64,000 nucleotides of DNA from Pseudalkalibacillus sp045920555 (lineage in GTDB: Bacteria > Bacillota > Bacilli > Bacillales > Fictibacillaceae), in the NCBI RefSeq assembly GCF_045920555.1, contig NZ_CP174509.1, positions 2,046,001-2,110,000 of the forward strand, written 5' to 3'. The notes beneath the pieces were generated by a model. That model did no database searches, was not told the origin of the DNA, and saw only the letters and a program-made list of their open reading frames with translations. Position numbers and translations under genes: made by a program. This document shows positions 1 to 8,483 of the stretch, in pieces. How positions within the stretch are numbered: position 1 is the first letter of the stretch; each line of letters opens with the position of its first letter.

Positions 1-1
1 G

Positions 2-1324
2 CATGTGGTGGAAGCCTTGAAAAAAGAGGATATCGATCTTTTCAGGGGAAAATTCTTAGAGATGCACCCTTACGATCAAACTCGTTTGTTCTCAGATTTG
101 GAAGACAATGAAAGGATGCGTCTTTATGGTTACCTTTCACCAGAAGAAATGGCTGATATATTTGAAAAAATAGATCTTGAAGATACAAAAAGCTATCTGT
201 TTGAAATGGAGCCCTTCTATGCTGCAAAAATGCTTGGGGACATGTACGCTGATGACGCCGTAGACGTATTGAATGATCTGGAGGCTGAACAGTTAGCCAG
301 CTACTTGACGATCATGGATAATGAAGCGGCTCAGGAGATCAAAGAGCTCTTACATTATGAAGAGAAAACTGCCGGTAGTATCATGACAACGGAGTTCGTA
401 GCAATCGGAGCCAACCAGACGGTGACTCAGGCGATGCAAATTCTTAGAAAAGAAGCTCCCGATGCGGAAACGATTTACTATGTATTCGTAGTTGATGAAA
501 ATAAAAAACTGGTCGGGGTCATATCCTTAAGGGACTTGATCATCGCTGAAGAAGACACACTAGTAACCGACGTGATGAATGAACGCGTAGTAGCGATTTC
601 TGTTGGAGAAGACCAGGAAGAAGCGGCTCGTATGATGAAAGACTATGACTTCCTTGCATTGCCGGTTGTCGATTTTCAAAATCATCTACTGGGGATTATT
701 ACAGTCGATGATATTGTCGATGTCATCGATGAAGAGGCTTCGGAAGACTATTCAAAATTAGCTGCAGTTTCCGATATGGATTCTGCTGACCGGAGTCCGA
801 TGCAGGCAGCAAAAAGACGATTACCTTGGCTTATCATATTATTGTTTCTCGGCATGATAACAGCAAGTCTGATCGGACAATTTGAAGAAACCTTGAATCA
901 AGTTGCCATTTTAGCCGTATTCATCCCTTTGATCGCTGGTATGGCAGGGAATACAGGGACTCAAGCGTTAGCAGTTGCGGTAAGAGGGATTGCGACAGGG
1001 GATACGGATAAACAAGATGTTCGGAGCCTTGTTTTGAGGGAAGCAGGTACAGGTGTAATCACTGGTACTTCTTGTGGGTTGGTGATCATGATCGTCGTAT
1101 TTTTGTGGAAAGATTCGATCTATTTAGGATTGCTCGTCGGTGCGTCAATCTTCCTTACTTTGATCATTGCCACTCTAGCTGGAGCTCTTATCCCGCTCCT
1201 CATGCACAAAATGAAAATTGATCCAGCAGTAGCATCTGGTCCTTTCATTACTACAATCAATGATATTATCAGTGTCTTGATCTATTTTGGCTTAGCTTCG
1301 ACATTCATCAATTATTTTACGTAA
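2..1324 (+). CDS. mgtE: Magnesium transporter MgtE (5' end outside window)
   Basis: Mg2+-gated magnesium channel of the plasma membrane. An N-terminal helical MgtE_N domain (about residues 15-115) is followed by two CBS domains (about 120-250, first one beginning around EEKTAGSIMTTEF) and a C-terminal membrane domain of about five helices. That domain carries the family signature GMAGNTGTQAL and ends with a TTINDIISV helix. The frame is open to the window edge and the N-terminus is shorter than in B. subtilis MgtE (about 450 aa), so the true start probably lies upstream. GTG at 5 is only the first possible start inside the window. The yjbQ-like gene follows after 18 bp and may be co-transcribed. 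Any M-box leader would be outside the window. Confidence 0.95.
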   Translation, partial: HVVEALKKEDIDLFRGKFLEMHPYDQTRLFSDLEDNERMRLYGYLSPEEMADIFEKIDLEDTKSYLFEMEPFYAAKMLGDMYADDAVDVLNDLEAEQLASYLTIMDNEAAQEIKELLHYEEKTAGSIMTTEFVAIGANQTVTQAMQILRKEAPDAETIYYVFVVDENKKLVGVISLRDLIIAEEDTLVTDVMNERVVAISVGEDQEEAARMMKDYDFLALPVVDFQNHLLGIITVDDIVDVIDEEASEDYSKLAAVSDMDSADRSPMQAAKRRLPWLIILLFLGMITASLIGQFEETLNQVAILAVFIPLIAGMAGNTGTQALAVAVRGIATGDTDKQDVRSLVLREAGTGVITGTSCGLVIMIVVFLWKDSIYLGLLVGASIFLTLIIATLAGALIPLLMHKMKIDPAVASGPFITTINDIISVLIYFGLASTFINYFT

Positions 1325-1342
1325 ACGAAACAGGAGGAAAGT

Positions 1343-3181
1343 ATGGAAGAGCATGTATCATTTACTTCATTAATAGTCGTTATTTTAACCGCTTTTCTCA
1401 CACCCATCCTATTGAAGAAATTGAGACTGTCGATCATTCCAGTGGTGGTAGCTGAAATCATTGCCGGTCTGATCATCGGAAAGACAGGTTTCAATTTAGT
1501 ACAGCCTGATGAGTGGATCACCATCCTCTCAAGCCTTGGATTTATATTTCTCATGTTCTTAAGTGGATTGGAAATTGATTTCAGCGTATTTTCGAGTAAT
1601 AAAAATCGAGTGACGTTACCTTCAGGGAAGGTGGAACCGAACCGTTTTCTCGTTTCAATCATCGTGTTCGGGTTCATTCTGATCCTATCGTTTGTATTGT
1701 CATGGTTGCTCGTGTTATTCGACTTTACAAGCAATGCCTATTTCATGTGCCTTGTCATTTCGACGATATCCCTTGGTGTTGTCGTCCCAACATTGAAAGA
1801 AACCGGGATCATGAAATCAGGAATCGGCCAAATCATCCTGATTGTCACAGTCATTGCTGATCTTGTGACGATGATCCTATTGGCGGTTTTCGTTTCTTTA
1901 TATGAAGGCGGCGGAAACATGTGGCTGTTGTTATTGCTATTCTGTGCAGGAATTCTTCTCTATTTCATCGGCAAATTCTTTAAACAGAGCACCTTTTTTG
2001 AAACCTTGTCGACAGGCACTGTTCAGATTGGAATGAGAGCCGTATTCGCCTTGATTATCCTTTTGGTCGGGTTGTCTGAACAAGTCGGAGCAGAAAGTAT
2101 TCTCGGCGCTTTCCTTGCCGGAGTGCTTGTATCCTTGTTAGCACCTAACCGTGAAATGGTAAGACAATTGGATTCATTCGGGTATGGGTTCTTGATTCCG
2201 ATCTTTTTCGTTATGGTAGGGGTAGAGCTGGACCTCTGGGCTTTATTCAGTGATCCGAGGATCGTCATTCTGATTCCATTATTGTTCATTGCCTTATTGA
2301 TTTCCAAGCTGGTTCCTGTCCTGTATCTGAAAAAGTGGTTTGACTGGAATACAATCATAGGTTCTGGCTTCTTGCTGACAGCGACTTTATCTCTAGTGGT
2401 CGCAGCTGCCAAGATCGGGGAGCGTATCGGGGTCATTGATAACCAAATGTCGTCAGCTCTGATCCTGCTTGCTGTCATCACTTGTATTGTTACGCCAATC
2501 GTGTTCAAAAAGGTATTCCCTTTGAAACAGGTTGCTTCGAAAACAAAGAAGGTCAACGTTATTGGGGCGAACCAATTGACATTAAGGCTGCCGTTGGAAC
2601 TTGATCCGAACCTGTTCAACACAACACTATACCATACGAAACAAGAAAAGCTTGAGGAAGGTATAGGAACTAACTTTGAAGTGAACGAAGTGGATGATTA
2701 TGAAATAGAAAGATTGCTTCAAGACGATGTATTCAATACAGATGTACTGGTTGTAACGACAGGTAACGATACGATCAACGCCAAGATCGCATCCTATGCA
2801 AAAGAAACTGGAATCGATCGTGTCATAACGAGGATTGAAACATCAAAGCTAAGCGCTGAACTGAAAGAAAAAGACGTTGAGGTGTTTTCATCACTATTAT
2901 CCGCTAAGACCATCCTAAGGTCGATGATTGAGACTCCTGATGTCGCGAAACTGATCATCGGCCAAGAGAACCGGTTATATCAAGTGAACGTCCAAAACAA
3001 TAAATATGTTGGAATGATGCTTCGGAACTTCCCATTCATGGGAAATGCGATTATCATCCGAATTTTCAGGGGGAATGAATCCATTGTCCCTCACGGAGAT
3101 ACAGAACTTCAACTGCATGATCATCTGATCGTGACAGGAAGCAAAGAAAGCATCCAGGAATTAAGGAATGCTTTATCGTAA
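1343..3181 (+). CDS. yjbQ: CPA2-type monovalent cation:H+ antiporter with RCK domains (YjbQ-like)
   Basis: 612 aa. Residues 1-385 form a Na+/H+ exchanger (KefB-type) membrane domain with about 11-12 hydrophobic helices. Residues about 400-515 look like a TrkA-N nucleotide-binding domain (pattern DVLVVTTGNDTINAKIA) and the last 80 residues like a TrkA-C domain (LQLHDHLIVTGS). Domain order and length fit B. subtilis YjbQ, which also lies near fabI. The start ATG at 1343 has a GGAGGAAAG ribosome site. The role is K+ or Na+ efflux in exchange for protons, gated by a cytosolic ligand; the exact ion cannot be read from sequence. Confidence 0.9.
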   Translation: MEEHVSFTSLIVVILTAFLTPILLKKLRLSIIPVVVAEIIAGLIIGKTGFNLVQPDEWITILSSLGFIFLMFLSGLEIDFSVFSSNKNRVTLPSGKVEPNRFLVSIIVFGFILILSFVLSWLLVLFDFTSNAYFMCLVISTISLGVVVPTLKETGIMKSGIGQIILIVTVIADLVTMILLAVFVSLYEGGGNMWLLLLLFCAGILLYFIGKFFKQSTFFETLSTGTVQIGMRAVFALIILLVGLSEQVGAESILGAFLAGVLVSLLAPNREMVRQLDSFGYGFLIPIFFVMVGVELDLWALFSDPRIVILIPLLFIALLISKLVPVLYLKKWFDWNTIIGSGFLLTATLSLVVAAAKIGERIGVIDNQMSSALILLAVITCIVTPIVFKKVFPLKQVASKTKKVNVIGANQLTLRLPLELDPNLFNTTLYHTKQEKLEEGIGTNFEVNEVDDYEIERLLQDDVFNTDVLVVTTGNDTINAKIASYAKETGIDRVITRIETSKLSAELKEKDVEVFSSLLSAKTILRSMIETPDVAKLIIGQENRLYQVNVQNNKYVGMMLRNFPFMGNAIIIRIFRGNESIVPHGDTELQLHDHLIVTGSKESIQELRNALS

Positions 3182-3190
3182 TATAGTCAT

Positions 3191-3257
3191 AAGAGTGTCA
3201 GACGCCCTGGCTGAACCATCAAATGGAAGAGCAGGGTGCCGACACTTTTCTTTTTAT
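3191..3257 (+). terminator. Rho-independent terminator after yjbQ
   Basis: Arms GAGTGTCAGACGCCCTG and CAGGGTGCCGACACTTTTC can pair with small mismatches and are followed by CTTTTT. It closes the mgtE-yjbQ unit. Confidence 0.8.
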
Positions 3258-3268
3258 AGAGTGACTGC

Positions 3269-3295
3269 TATACTCTAATTAGGACTAGGTCATAA
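3269..3295 (+). promoter_or_regulatory. Probable fabI promoter -10 with FapR-like operator
   Basis: A TATACT -10 box (3269-3274) is followed directly by TTAGGACTAGGTCATAA (3279-3295). This resembles the FapR operator of Bacillus fatty-acid genes (TTAGTACCTAGTCTTAA-type, about 12 of 17 positions by eye). The -35 region is poor. FapR control of fabI by malonyl-CoA is known in B. subtilis; here it is inferred from site resemblance and position. Confidence 0.5.
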
Positions 3296-3343
3296 GAACA
3301 AACGTTAATGTCAATAATGTAAATATGTAAAGGAGGACCATTC

Positions 3344-4120
3344 ATGAATTTATCATTAGAAAACCGTACATATGTGGTCATGGGAGTAGCGAATAAGAGG
3401 AGTATCGCATGGGGAATCGCGCGATCATTGAGTAATGCTGGAGCACGCCTTGTTTTCACGTATGCTGGTGAACGTTTTGAAAAAGGAGTACGTGATCTTG
3501 CTGAGTCTCTTGATCGGAAGGATTCTCTTGTCATTCCCTGTGATGTTACAGATGATGAACAAATCAAAGGTGCTTTCGCACGGATCAAGGAAGAAGTCGG
3601 AGTCATCCATGGACTGGCCCATTGTATCGCATTCGCTAATGTTGATGAACTAAAGGGAGAATATTTGAACACGACGCGAGACGGGTTCCTTTTGGCTCAC
3701 AATATCAGCTCTTACTCACTCACAGCTGTAGCTAAGGAAGCGCGCGGACTGATGACTGAAGGCGGATCGATCGTTACGATGACGTATCTTGGCGGTGAGC
3801 GTGTCGTATCGAACTATAACGTCATGGGTGTTGCCAAAGCTTCTCTTGATGCAAGCGTAAAGTATCTTGCCAATGATTTAGGTAAAGATGGAATAAGAGT
3901 CAACGCGATTTCCGCAGGTCCTATCCGTACACTTGCTGCTAAAGGAGTAGGTGATTTCAACAGTATATTGAAAGAAATCGAGGAAAGGGCTCCACTTCGG
4001 CGCACCACAACCACAGAAGAAGTCGGCGATACGGCTCTTTACTTGATGAGTGATCTATCCAGAGGACTAACTGGTGAAATCCTTCATATCGACAGCGGCT
4101 ACCACCTCTTAGCTAGATAA
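3344..4120 (+). CDS. fabI: Enoyl-[acyl-carrier-protein] reductase (NADH), FabI
   Basis: 258-aa SDR enzyme that performs the last reduction of fatty-acid elongation (trans-2-enoyl-ACP to acyl-ACP). The N-terminus has the FabI-type nucleotide-binding pattern GVANKRSIAWGIA. The catalytic Tyr-x6-Lys is present as YNVMGVAK near residue 157, and the C-terminus contains SAGPIRTLAAKG. Start ATG with AAAGGAGG 8 nt upstream. It is monocistronic between a terminator and a long non-coding stretch. Length and motifs match Bacillus FabI closely. Confidence 0.97.
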   Translation: MNLSLENRTYVVMGVANKRSIAWGIARSLSNAGARLVFTYAGERFEKGVRDLAESLDRKDSLVIPCDVTDDEQIKGAFARIKEEVGVIHGLAHCIAFANVDELKGEYLNTTRDGFLLAHNISSYSLTAVAKEARGLMTEGGSIVTMTYLGGERVVSNYNVMGVAKASLDASVKYLANDLGKDGIRVNAISAGPIRTLAAKGVGDFNSILKEIEERAPLRRTTTTEEVGDTALYLMSDLSRGLTGEILHIDSGYHLLAR

Positions 4121-4128
4121 TTAAGATT

Positions 4129-4236
4129 AAAGGGTTGACCTAAAAGAATAGTGGCAGAAAACCTACCAGACGATGTTTTTTCAAAATGTTGTTTGTAACG
4201 GAGAGATTCAGGCACTTAAGGATCAACCCTTTTTTG
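4129..4236 (+). terminator. Possible terminator with a long loop after fabI
   Basis: AAAGGGTTGA (4129-4138) and TCAACCCTTTTTT (4223-4236) are complementary and the right arm runs into a T tract, but the loop would be about 84 nt. The rest of the non-coding 4121-4551 shows no convincing gene; a 65-codon open frame inside it has no ribosome site. Confidence 0.35.
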
Positions 4237-4551
4237 ATCTAAATGAGAGTAACAGCTTTTCCTTCCTAAATAGAATTACCAATCTCACTCATTCCCTTCC
4301 ATTTAAGTTCCGCTTCAAGGGATATACCTGTTATGACGTCCCTCTCTATGACTATCTCCTCTACAAATAATAAAGTATACATATGCACAAATAAAATAAA
4401 GTCTAATATCTTAATTCTAAAGTGTGTTATAATTTTTATCTTTTAGGCGGTGAAGGTTGCGAAGGAATTTGTTTCACTAGCTGGTTTTCATTTCAAAAGA
4501 ATTCCTGACTCTAACCTGATAAATTAACTTTTACTGCCAGGAAGGGGAAAT

Positions 4552-5271
4552 ATGGTATCAGTCATTACTTGTACGATGAGAGAATCCTGTCTTGAAAATG
4601 TATTCCGTAATTATGAAAGGCAGCAGTTGGATGAAAAAGAACTGATCATTGTATTGACCAAGAAAGAAATGGATATGAGGAAATGGGAGAAGGAAGCAAA
4701 GAAATATAAAAACGTCTCCGTTTTCCAAGTGACCGATGGTTCTTCCTTAGGGAAATGTCTGAACTTCGCTGTAAAGAAAGCAAAATATGATGTGATTGCA
4801 AACTTTGATGATGATGACTATTACACTTCTGATTACTTGAAGGCATCATTAATTACAATGATGGAAACGAATGCACAAGTCATTGGGAAGACGACAATTT
4901 ACTTATATCTGCCGGAAAGAAAGGTTTTGGCTATATTCAATTCGAATAATGAACATCAATATGTAAACGATCAGGATAGTATAGGTAAACAGTATGTAGG
5001 GGGTGCGACATTAGTATTCAAACGTCATGTATTGAATAAGGTTCTGTTTCGGAATCAGACCCAGGAGGTTGACAGATTATTCTGTAAGGATTGTGTGAGG
5101 GAAGGATTCCGGGTATACTCTGCTGGCAGAGAGAATTTCGTCTATTTACGTAAAGAAGCCAGTGACACACATACCTGGAAAGTCCAGAACGACATTATCC
5201 TGAATGTTTGTAAGATTGTTGCCTACACGGATGACTTTAAACCCTATATCACTAGAAAAGAGGGGGGATAA
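4552..5271 (+). CDS. Family 2 glycosyltransferase, spore-cluster type
   Basis: 239-aa GT-A fold enzyme. The nucleotide-sugar-binding start SVITCTMRE is at the extreme N-terminus and the acidic metal-binding run FDDDDYYTSDYL lies near residue 85. The C-terminal DTHTW segment is shared with the next gene. No signal peptide or membrane helix is seen, so it is probably cytosolic. Start ATG has GGAAGGGG upstream. It is a tandem paralogue of 5276-5998, 4 bp apart. It opens a cluster with coat-like proteins, so transfer of a sugar to a spore-surface glycan or coat protein is inferred. Donor and acceptor are unknown. Confidence 0.85.
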   Translation: MVSVITCTMRESCLENVFRNYERQQLDEKELIIVLTKKEMDMRKWEKEAKKYKNVSVFQVTDGSSLGKCLNFAVKKAKYDVIANFDDDDYYTSDYLKASLITMMETNAQVIGKTTIYLYLPERKVLAIFNSNNEHQYVNDQDSIGKQYVGGATLVFKRHVLNKVLFRNQTQEVDRLFCKDCVREGFRVYSAGRENFVYLRKEASDTHTWKVQNDIILNVCKIVAYTDDFKPYITRKEGG

Positions 5272-5275
5272 TTCG

Positions 5276-5998
5276 TTGATCAGCGTTATTACATGTACGA
5301 ATAAAGAGGATTGTTTACCTACTATACTTGAAAACTATAAGAGACAAACATGGAAGGATAAGGAACTGATTATTGTCTTGAACAAAGATTCACTCAGCCT
5401 TTCAGAATGGAAAAAACAAATAGCCGATGACCCAACTATTAAAGTTTTTCAAATAGACGAGGATACTACACTTGGAGAATGTTTGAATGCAGCAGTGGTT
5501 GAATCCAGATACGAATTCATTGCAAAATTCGATGATGATGATTACTACACGGAAGATTACTTGACTCGTAGTATGGAAACATTAGAGAAAAGTAAAGCAA
5601 GGGTTGTCGGGAAAACCACCATTTATATGTACTTTGAAGAAGATCGAACACTACATGTTTTCAACCCATACAAATTTGCTAGAGAGGAAGATCGAAAGAC
5701 AGAAAAGCAATTTAACCCAAAGGTATTGATGGGAGGAACACTTCTGTTCGAAAAGAGTGTAAATGCCATTATACCTTTCCAGGCTTGTAATACAGGTGAA
5801 GATTCGAAGTTTTGTGAAGACTGTATTGGACATGGTATTCCAATTTACTCAGGTACTAAAGATAATTACGTTTACATTCGGAAGTCTATGGATGCTCATA
5901 CCTGGCAGATAGAAAACAAAAAGCTAAAAAAGTTTTGTACACCAATTATTGAAACAGAGGATTTCCGTTCATATGTGAATAATACAAAAGATAATTAA
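5276..5998 (+). CDS. Family 2 glycosyltransferase, tandem paralogue
   Basis: 240 aa from a TTG start at 5276, chosen because GAGGGGGG lies just upstream and the protein then begins like its neighbour (ISVITCTNKE). Shared blocks with the preceding gene: SVITCT, KELIIVL, AKFDDDDYYTEDYL, VVGKTTIYMY, FCEDC, DAHTW. The pair is a local duplication that has diverged considerably. It probably acts in the same glycan pathway with a different donor or acceptor. A strong terminator follows. Confidence 0.85.
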   Translation: MISVITCTNKEDCLPTILENYKRQTWKDKELIIVLNKDSLSLSEWKKQIADDPTIKVFQIDEDTTLGECLNAAVVESRYEFIAKFDDDDYYTEDYLTRSMETLEKSKARVVGKTTIYMYFEEDRTLHVFNPYKFAREEDRKTEKQFNPKVLMGGTLLFEKSVNAIIPFQACNTGEDSKFCEDCIGHGIPIYSGTKDNYVYIRKSMDAHTWQIENKKLKKFCTPIIETEDFRSYVNNTKDN

Positions 5999-6006
5999 CT
6001 TTAAGA

Positions 6007-6039
6007 AAAAACCTGATTTGTCAGCCAAATCAGGTTTTT
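6007..6039 (+). terminator. Terminator of the tandem glycosyltransferases
   Basis: AACCTGATTTG / CAAATCAGGTT, perfect 11-bp stem with a TCAGC-type loop and TTTTT. It can also serve the convergent gene at 6058 because A residues precede the stem. Confidence 0.9.
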
Positions 6040-6057
6040 CTGATCAAGGAATATGAG

Positions 6058-6315
6058 TTAGGTTAGGATCCGGATCGCGTCGACTTTACGACAATCGACA
6101 ATGAAAGGATAATCATTATCTAAGAAAGTAGCACAGCAAGTTTTTTTATCAAAGCATGCAAAAGTCAATGCCAAAAACTCTTCTCCATCAATGATTAAGT
6201 CAACTTCTTCGCCGGCACGCAATTTTCTCAATTGATCACAGACACATCCATCGCATTTATCGTCTCTAATACCAGCAACGTCTTTACATCCGCAATCTTT
6301 ATCAAATAAACTCAT
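6058..6315 (-). CDS. Small cysteine-rich spore-coat-like protein
   Basis: 85 aa with nine cysteines, mainly in DKDCGC, KCDGCVC and KKTCCATF, ending in FIVDCRKVDAIRI. The start at 6315 is supported by AAAAGGAGG immediately upstream; an upstream ATG at 6354 has no such site. Cys-rich small proteins of this kind resemble the CotY/CotZ crust proteins, and CotZ lies just downstream of fabI in B. subtilis, which supports a coat role. It is much shorter than CotZ (148 aa), so it is a relative in style rather than a clear orthologue. Confidence 0.6.
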   Translation of the reverse strand: MSLFDKDCGCKDVAGIRDDKCDGCVCDQLRKLRAGEEVDLIIDGEEFLALTFACFDKKTCCATFLDNDYPFIVDCRKVDAIRILT

Positions 6316-6603
6316 TTTTTTTCCTCCTTTTAAAAAAATGTGTATGCACCCCAAAATGCATATTAGAAAGGGTTACTATACTATATTGCACTGGATGTCC
6401 TTTTGAATGGGTCAAGACCTACTACTATCAAAAATGGTTGTTAGCCTTGTCCGCATGTGACTATTTGTTAATAGGTGTATGATTGTCCATAGCATCTCAT
6501 CCTTTGGCTTCATACATATAAGTAACCATCTATGTATTTAGTAGATTTTGAAAAACAATACCTCAACTGAGTCATCTTCAATTCTAATTTGGGATGAGTG
6601 GAT

Positions 6604-7539
6604 ATGAAAAAAAGACTGAAAATTCTATTTATAACCTGTCATATGGAGTCTTATATTGAAAAAAGTACTTACTATTTAGGAGAAGAGCTAAAAAAATCAT
6701 GCAATCTGACATATTGGTATAAAGATGGAAAGCTACCGGACATTATAAATCAACTGCAACAACCCCCGGACTTTATCTTATTCAATGATCAGAGACCGAA
6801 TTATTGTCCTCGAATCCGAAACATTGATAGAGTCCTTATTCCCAAAGGAACACTTGTTCACGATATCCATTATCGTAAAGGTTGGAGAAAGAAGTTCTAT
6901 CAAAAAAACCAAATCGAACACTTATTCGTCCAATATCGGTATGCATTCCTAAAATGGTATCCAGAATTTCAAAATCAGATGATCTGGTTGCCTCATCACG
7001 TACCAGGTCATATATTCAAAGATTTAAAATTACAAAAGGATATCAATCTATTGATGCTAGGAAGTCTCATTAAAGGTTTTTATCCATTAAGGGTTCAAAT
7101 GTTCAACCAGCTCTCAAAGAGACCTGACTTCCGTTATTTCCAACACCCAGGTTATCGGAACATCCAATCCCAAAAGGCTATTATAGGTGAAAACTATGCA
7201 AAATTGATGAACCGTTCTAAAATCTTTCTTACATGTGATTCAGTGTATAAATACCCTCTTTTAAAATACTTTGAATCTCTAGGATGCGGTACGTTACTGC
7301 TTGCACCTGGTTCCAAGGAGCTTCAAGAATTGGGATTCGTAAATGGAGAAACATTTGTTGAAGTGAATGAAAAGGATTTCTTAGAGAAAGTGAACTTTTA
7401 TTTGAGAAATGAAGATCTTCGTAATCAAATCATAACTAATGGGAAGAAATTGATACAACAAAGGCATACCACAGAAATACGGGCCAGGCAACTCCTCAGA
7501 CATATTGAAAGGATCATTAAAAATAAGAAAGGAGGATGA
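6604..7539 (+). CDS. CgeB-like glycosyltransferase (spore maturation type)
   Basis: 311 aa, GT-B-like. The N-terminus KILFITCHMESYIEKS, the central LLMLGSLIKGFYPLR and the C-terminal block LLKYFESLGCGTLLLAPGSKEL are typical of CgeB / Glyco_trans_1_2 proteins. In B. subtilis CgeB is made late in sporulation and affects the outermost spore layer. ATG at 6604 is preferred over GTG at 6598 because GGGATGAG then has normal spacing. It overlaps the next gene by 4 bp (ATGA), so the two are translated together. Confidence 0.75.
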   Translation: MKKRLKILFITCHMESYIEKSTYYLGEELKKSCNLTYWYKDGKLPDIINQLQQPPDFILFNDQRPNYCPRIRNIDRVLIPKGTLVHDIHYRKGWRKKFYQKNQIEHLFVQYRYAFLKWYPEFQNQMIWLPHHVPGHIFKDLKLQKDINLLMLGSLIKGFYPLRVQMFNQLSKRPDFRYFQHPGYRNIQSQKAIIGENYAKLMNRSKIFLTCDSVYKYPLLKYFESLGCGTLLLAPGSKELQELGFVNGETFVEVNEKDFLEKVNFYLRNEDLRNQIITNGKKLIQQRHTTEIRARQLLRHIERIIKNKKGG

Positions 7540-8288
7540 ATGAGATTACACCTAAAGTTTCAATCATCATTCCGTTTTATAATTGTAGGTATATTGATAG
7601 GGCTATTGAGAGTGCTTTACAACAAACATACGAAAACTGTGAAGTTGTTGTCGTTGACGATGGATCAACACAACATGTTGACCGGATCACTCCTTATAAG
7701 GGGAAAATCACTTATATACGCAAACAAAATGGGGGCACCGCAAGTGCATTGAACCAGGGAATCCTTCATGCCAAGGGAGATTATTTTTCTTGGCTAAGTT
7801 CTGATGATCTATACCACCCTGAAAAAGTTAAACAGCAACTTCAGTTCATGTTGAAGCATGATACAATAATTTCCTATGGAAATTATCATTTAATAGATGA
7901 AAGGGATCGGACTACTAGTGGTTCTGTTGGAGTCGGATTTACTGATAAGTGGCATTTCTTAAGAAGGATGATCTCTGGTTGTGTAATAAATGGATGTACG
8001 GTCATGGCAAAGATAGACGCTCTCAAAGCAGTTGGACTGTTCGATGAATCATTGTTTTATACGCATGATTATGAACTTTGGTTAAGGTTGATCCCGAAAT
8101 ATGATTTCCATTATTTCCCCGATCCGTTAGTATTTTACCGGATTCATGGAAATATGGGGTCAAAAATTCATAAAAAAGCCATCGGGTATGAAATTAACAC
8201 TGTAAAGAGAAGATATCGTAAACAAATGCGTAAATTGATCAATGTCATTACAAAAGAAAAAAGAAATATGTTTAAAAAAACTAATTAA
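7536..8288 (+). CDS. Family 2 glycosyltransferase
   Basis: 250 aa, GT-A fold: SIIIPFYNC, VVVDDGSTQH, NGGTASALNQG, SSDDLYHPEK and a C-terminal DYELWLRL motif followed by YRIHGNMGSK. It is clearly paralogous to the protein at 14449-15207, with the same motifs in the same order. Start ATG overlaps the stop of the CgeB-like gene and lies behind AAAGGAGG. The C-terminus is strongly basic. The sugar specificity is unknown. Confidence 0.88.
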   Translation: MNEITPKVSIIIPFYNCRYIDRAIESALQQTYENCEVVVVDDGSTQHVDRITPYKGKITYIRKQNGGTASALNQGILHAKGDYFSWLSSDDLYHPEKVKQQLQFMLKHDTIISYGNYHLIDERDRTTSGSVGVGFTDKWHFLRRMISGCVINGCTVMAKIDALKAVGLFDESLFYTHDYELWLRLIPKYDFHYFPDPLVFYRIHGNMGSKIHKKAIGYEINTVKRRYRKQMRKLINVITKEKRNMFKKTN

Positions 8289-8337
8289 AGCTGACTTGAA
8301 GAGACTATATCTTCATAAAGTCAGCTTTATTTTTTTA
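8287..8337 (+). terminator. Terminator
   Basis: AAAGCTGACTT / AAGTCAGCTTT stem overlapping the end of the glycosyltransferase gene, loop about 20 nt, then ATTTTTTT. Confidence 0.85.
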
Positions 8338-8377
8338 CATTAAAGAAAGTATAAAAATGTTGTTTCGATGAAGGAAT

Positions 8378-8482
8378 GTCTAGCTCCGACGCCCAACCAC
8401 TTGGATCACTTCAGTCCTCCTACGGCGGCTACAGCCTCCTCGTCGGACTTCCAGTGACCTTCGTGGTTGAACAGGGCGTTTT
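8378..8482. repeat. Imperfect palindromic intergenic repeat
   Basis: A GC-richer block in an AT-rich intergenic gap. Left arm CGCCCAACCACTTGGATC (from 8390) pairs with GTGACCTTCGTGGTTG and GGGCG (to about 8478), and an inner arm CAGTCC pairs with GGACTTCCAGTG. It begins TGTCTAGCTCC, which I recall as the start of a repeat family scattered through Bacillus and Geobacillus genomes. It may form a long RNA hairpin between two convergent genes. Confidence 0.55.
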
Positions 8483-8483
8483 C

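Noticed and set aside
4173..4370. 65-codon open frame after fabI
   Set aside because: No ribosome site, Phe/Asn-rich composition of AT-rich non-coding DNA, overlaps the right arm of a terminator-like pair.
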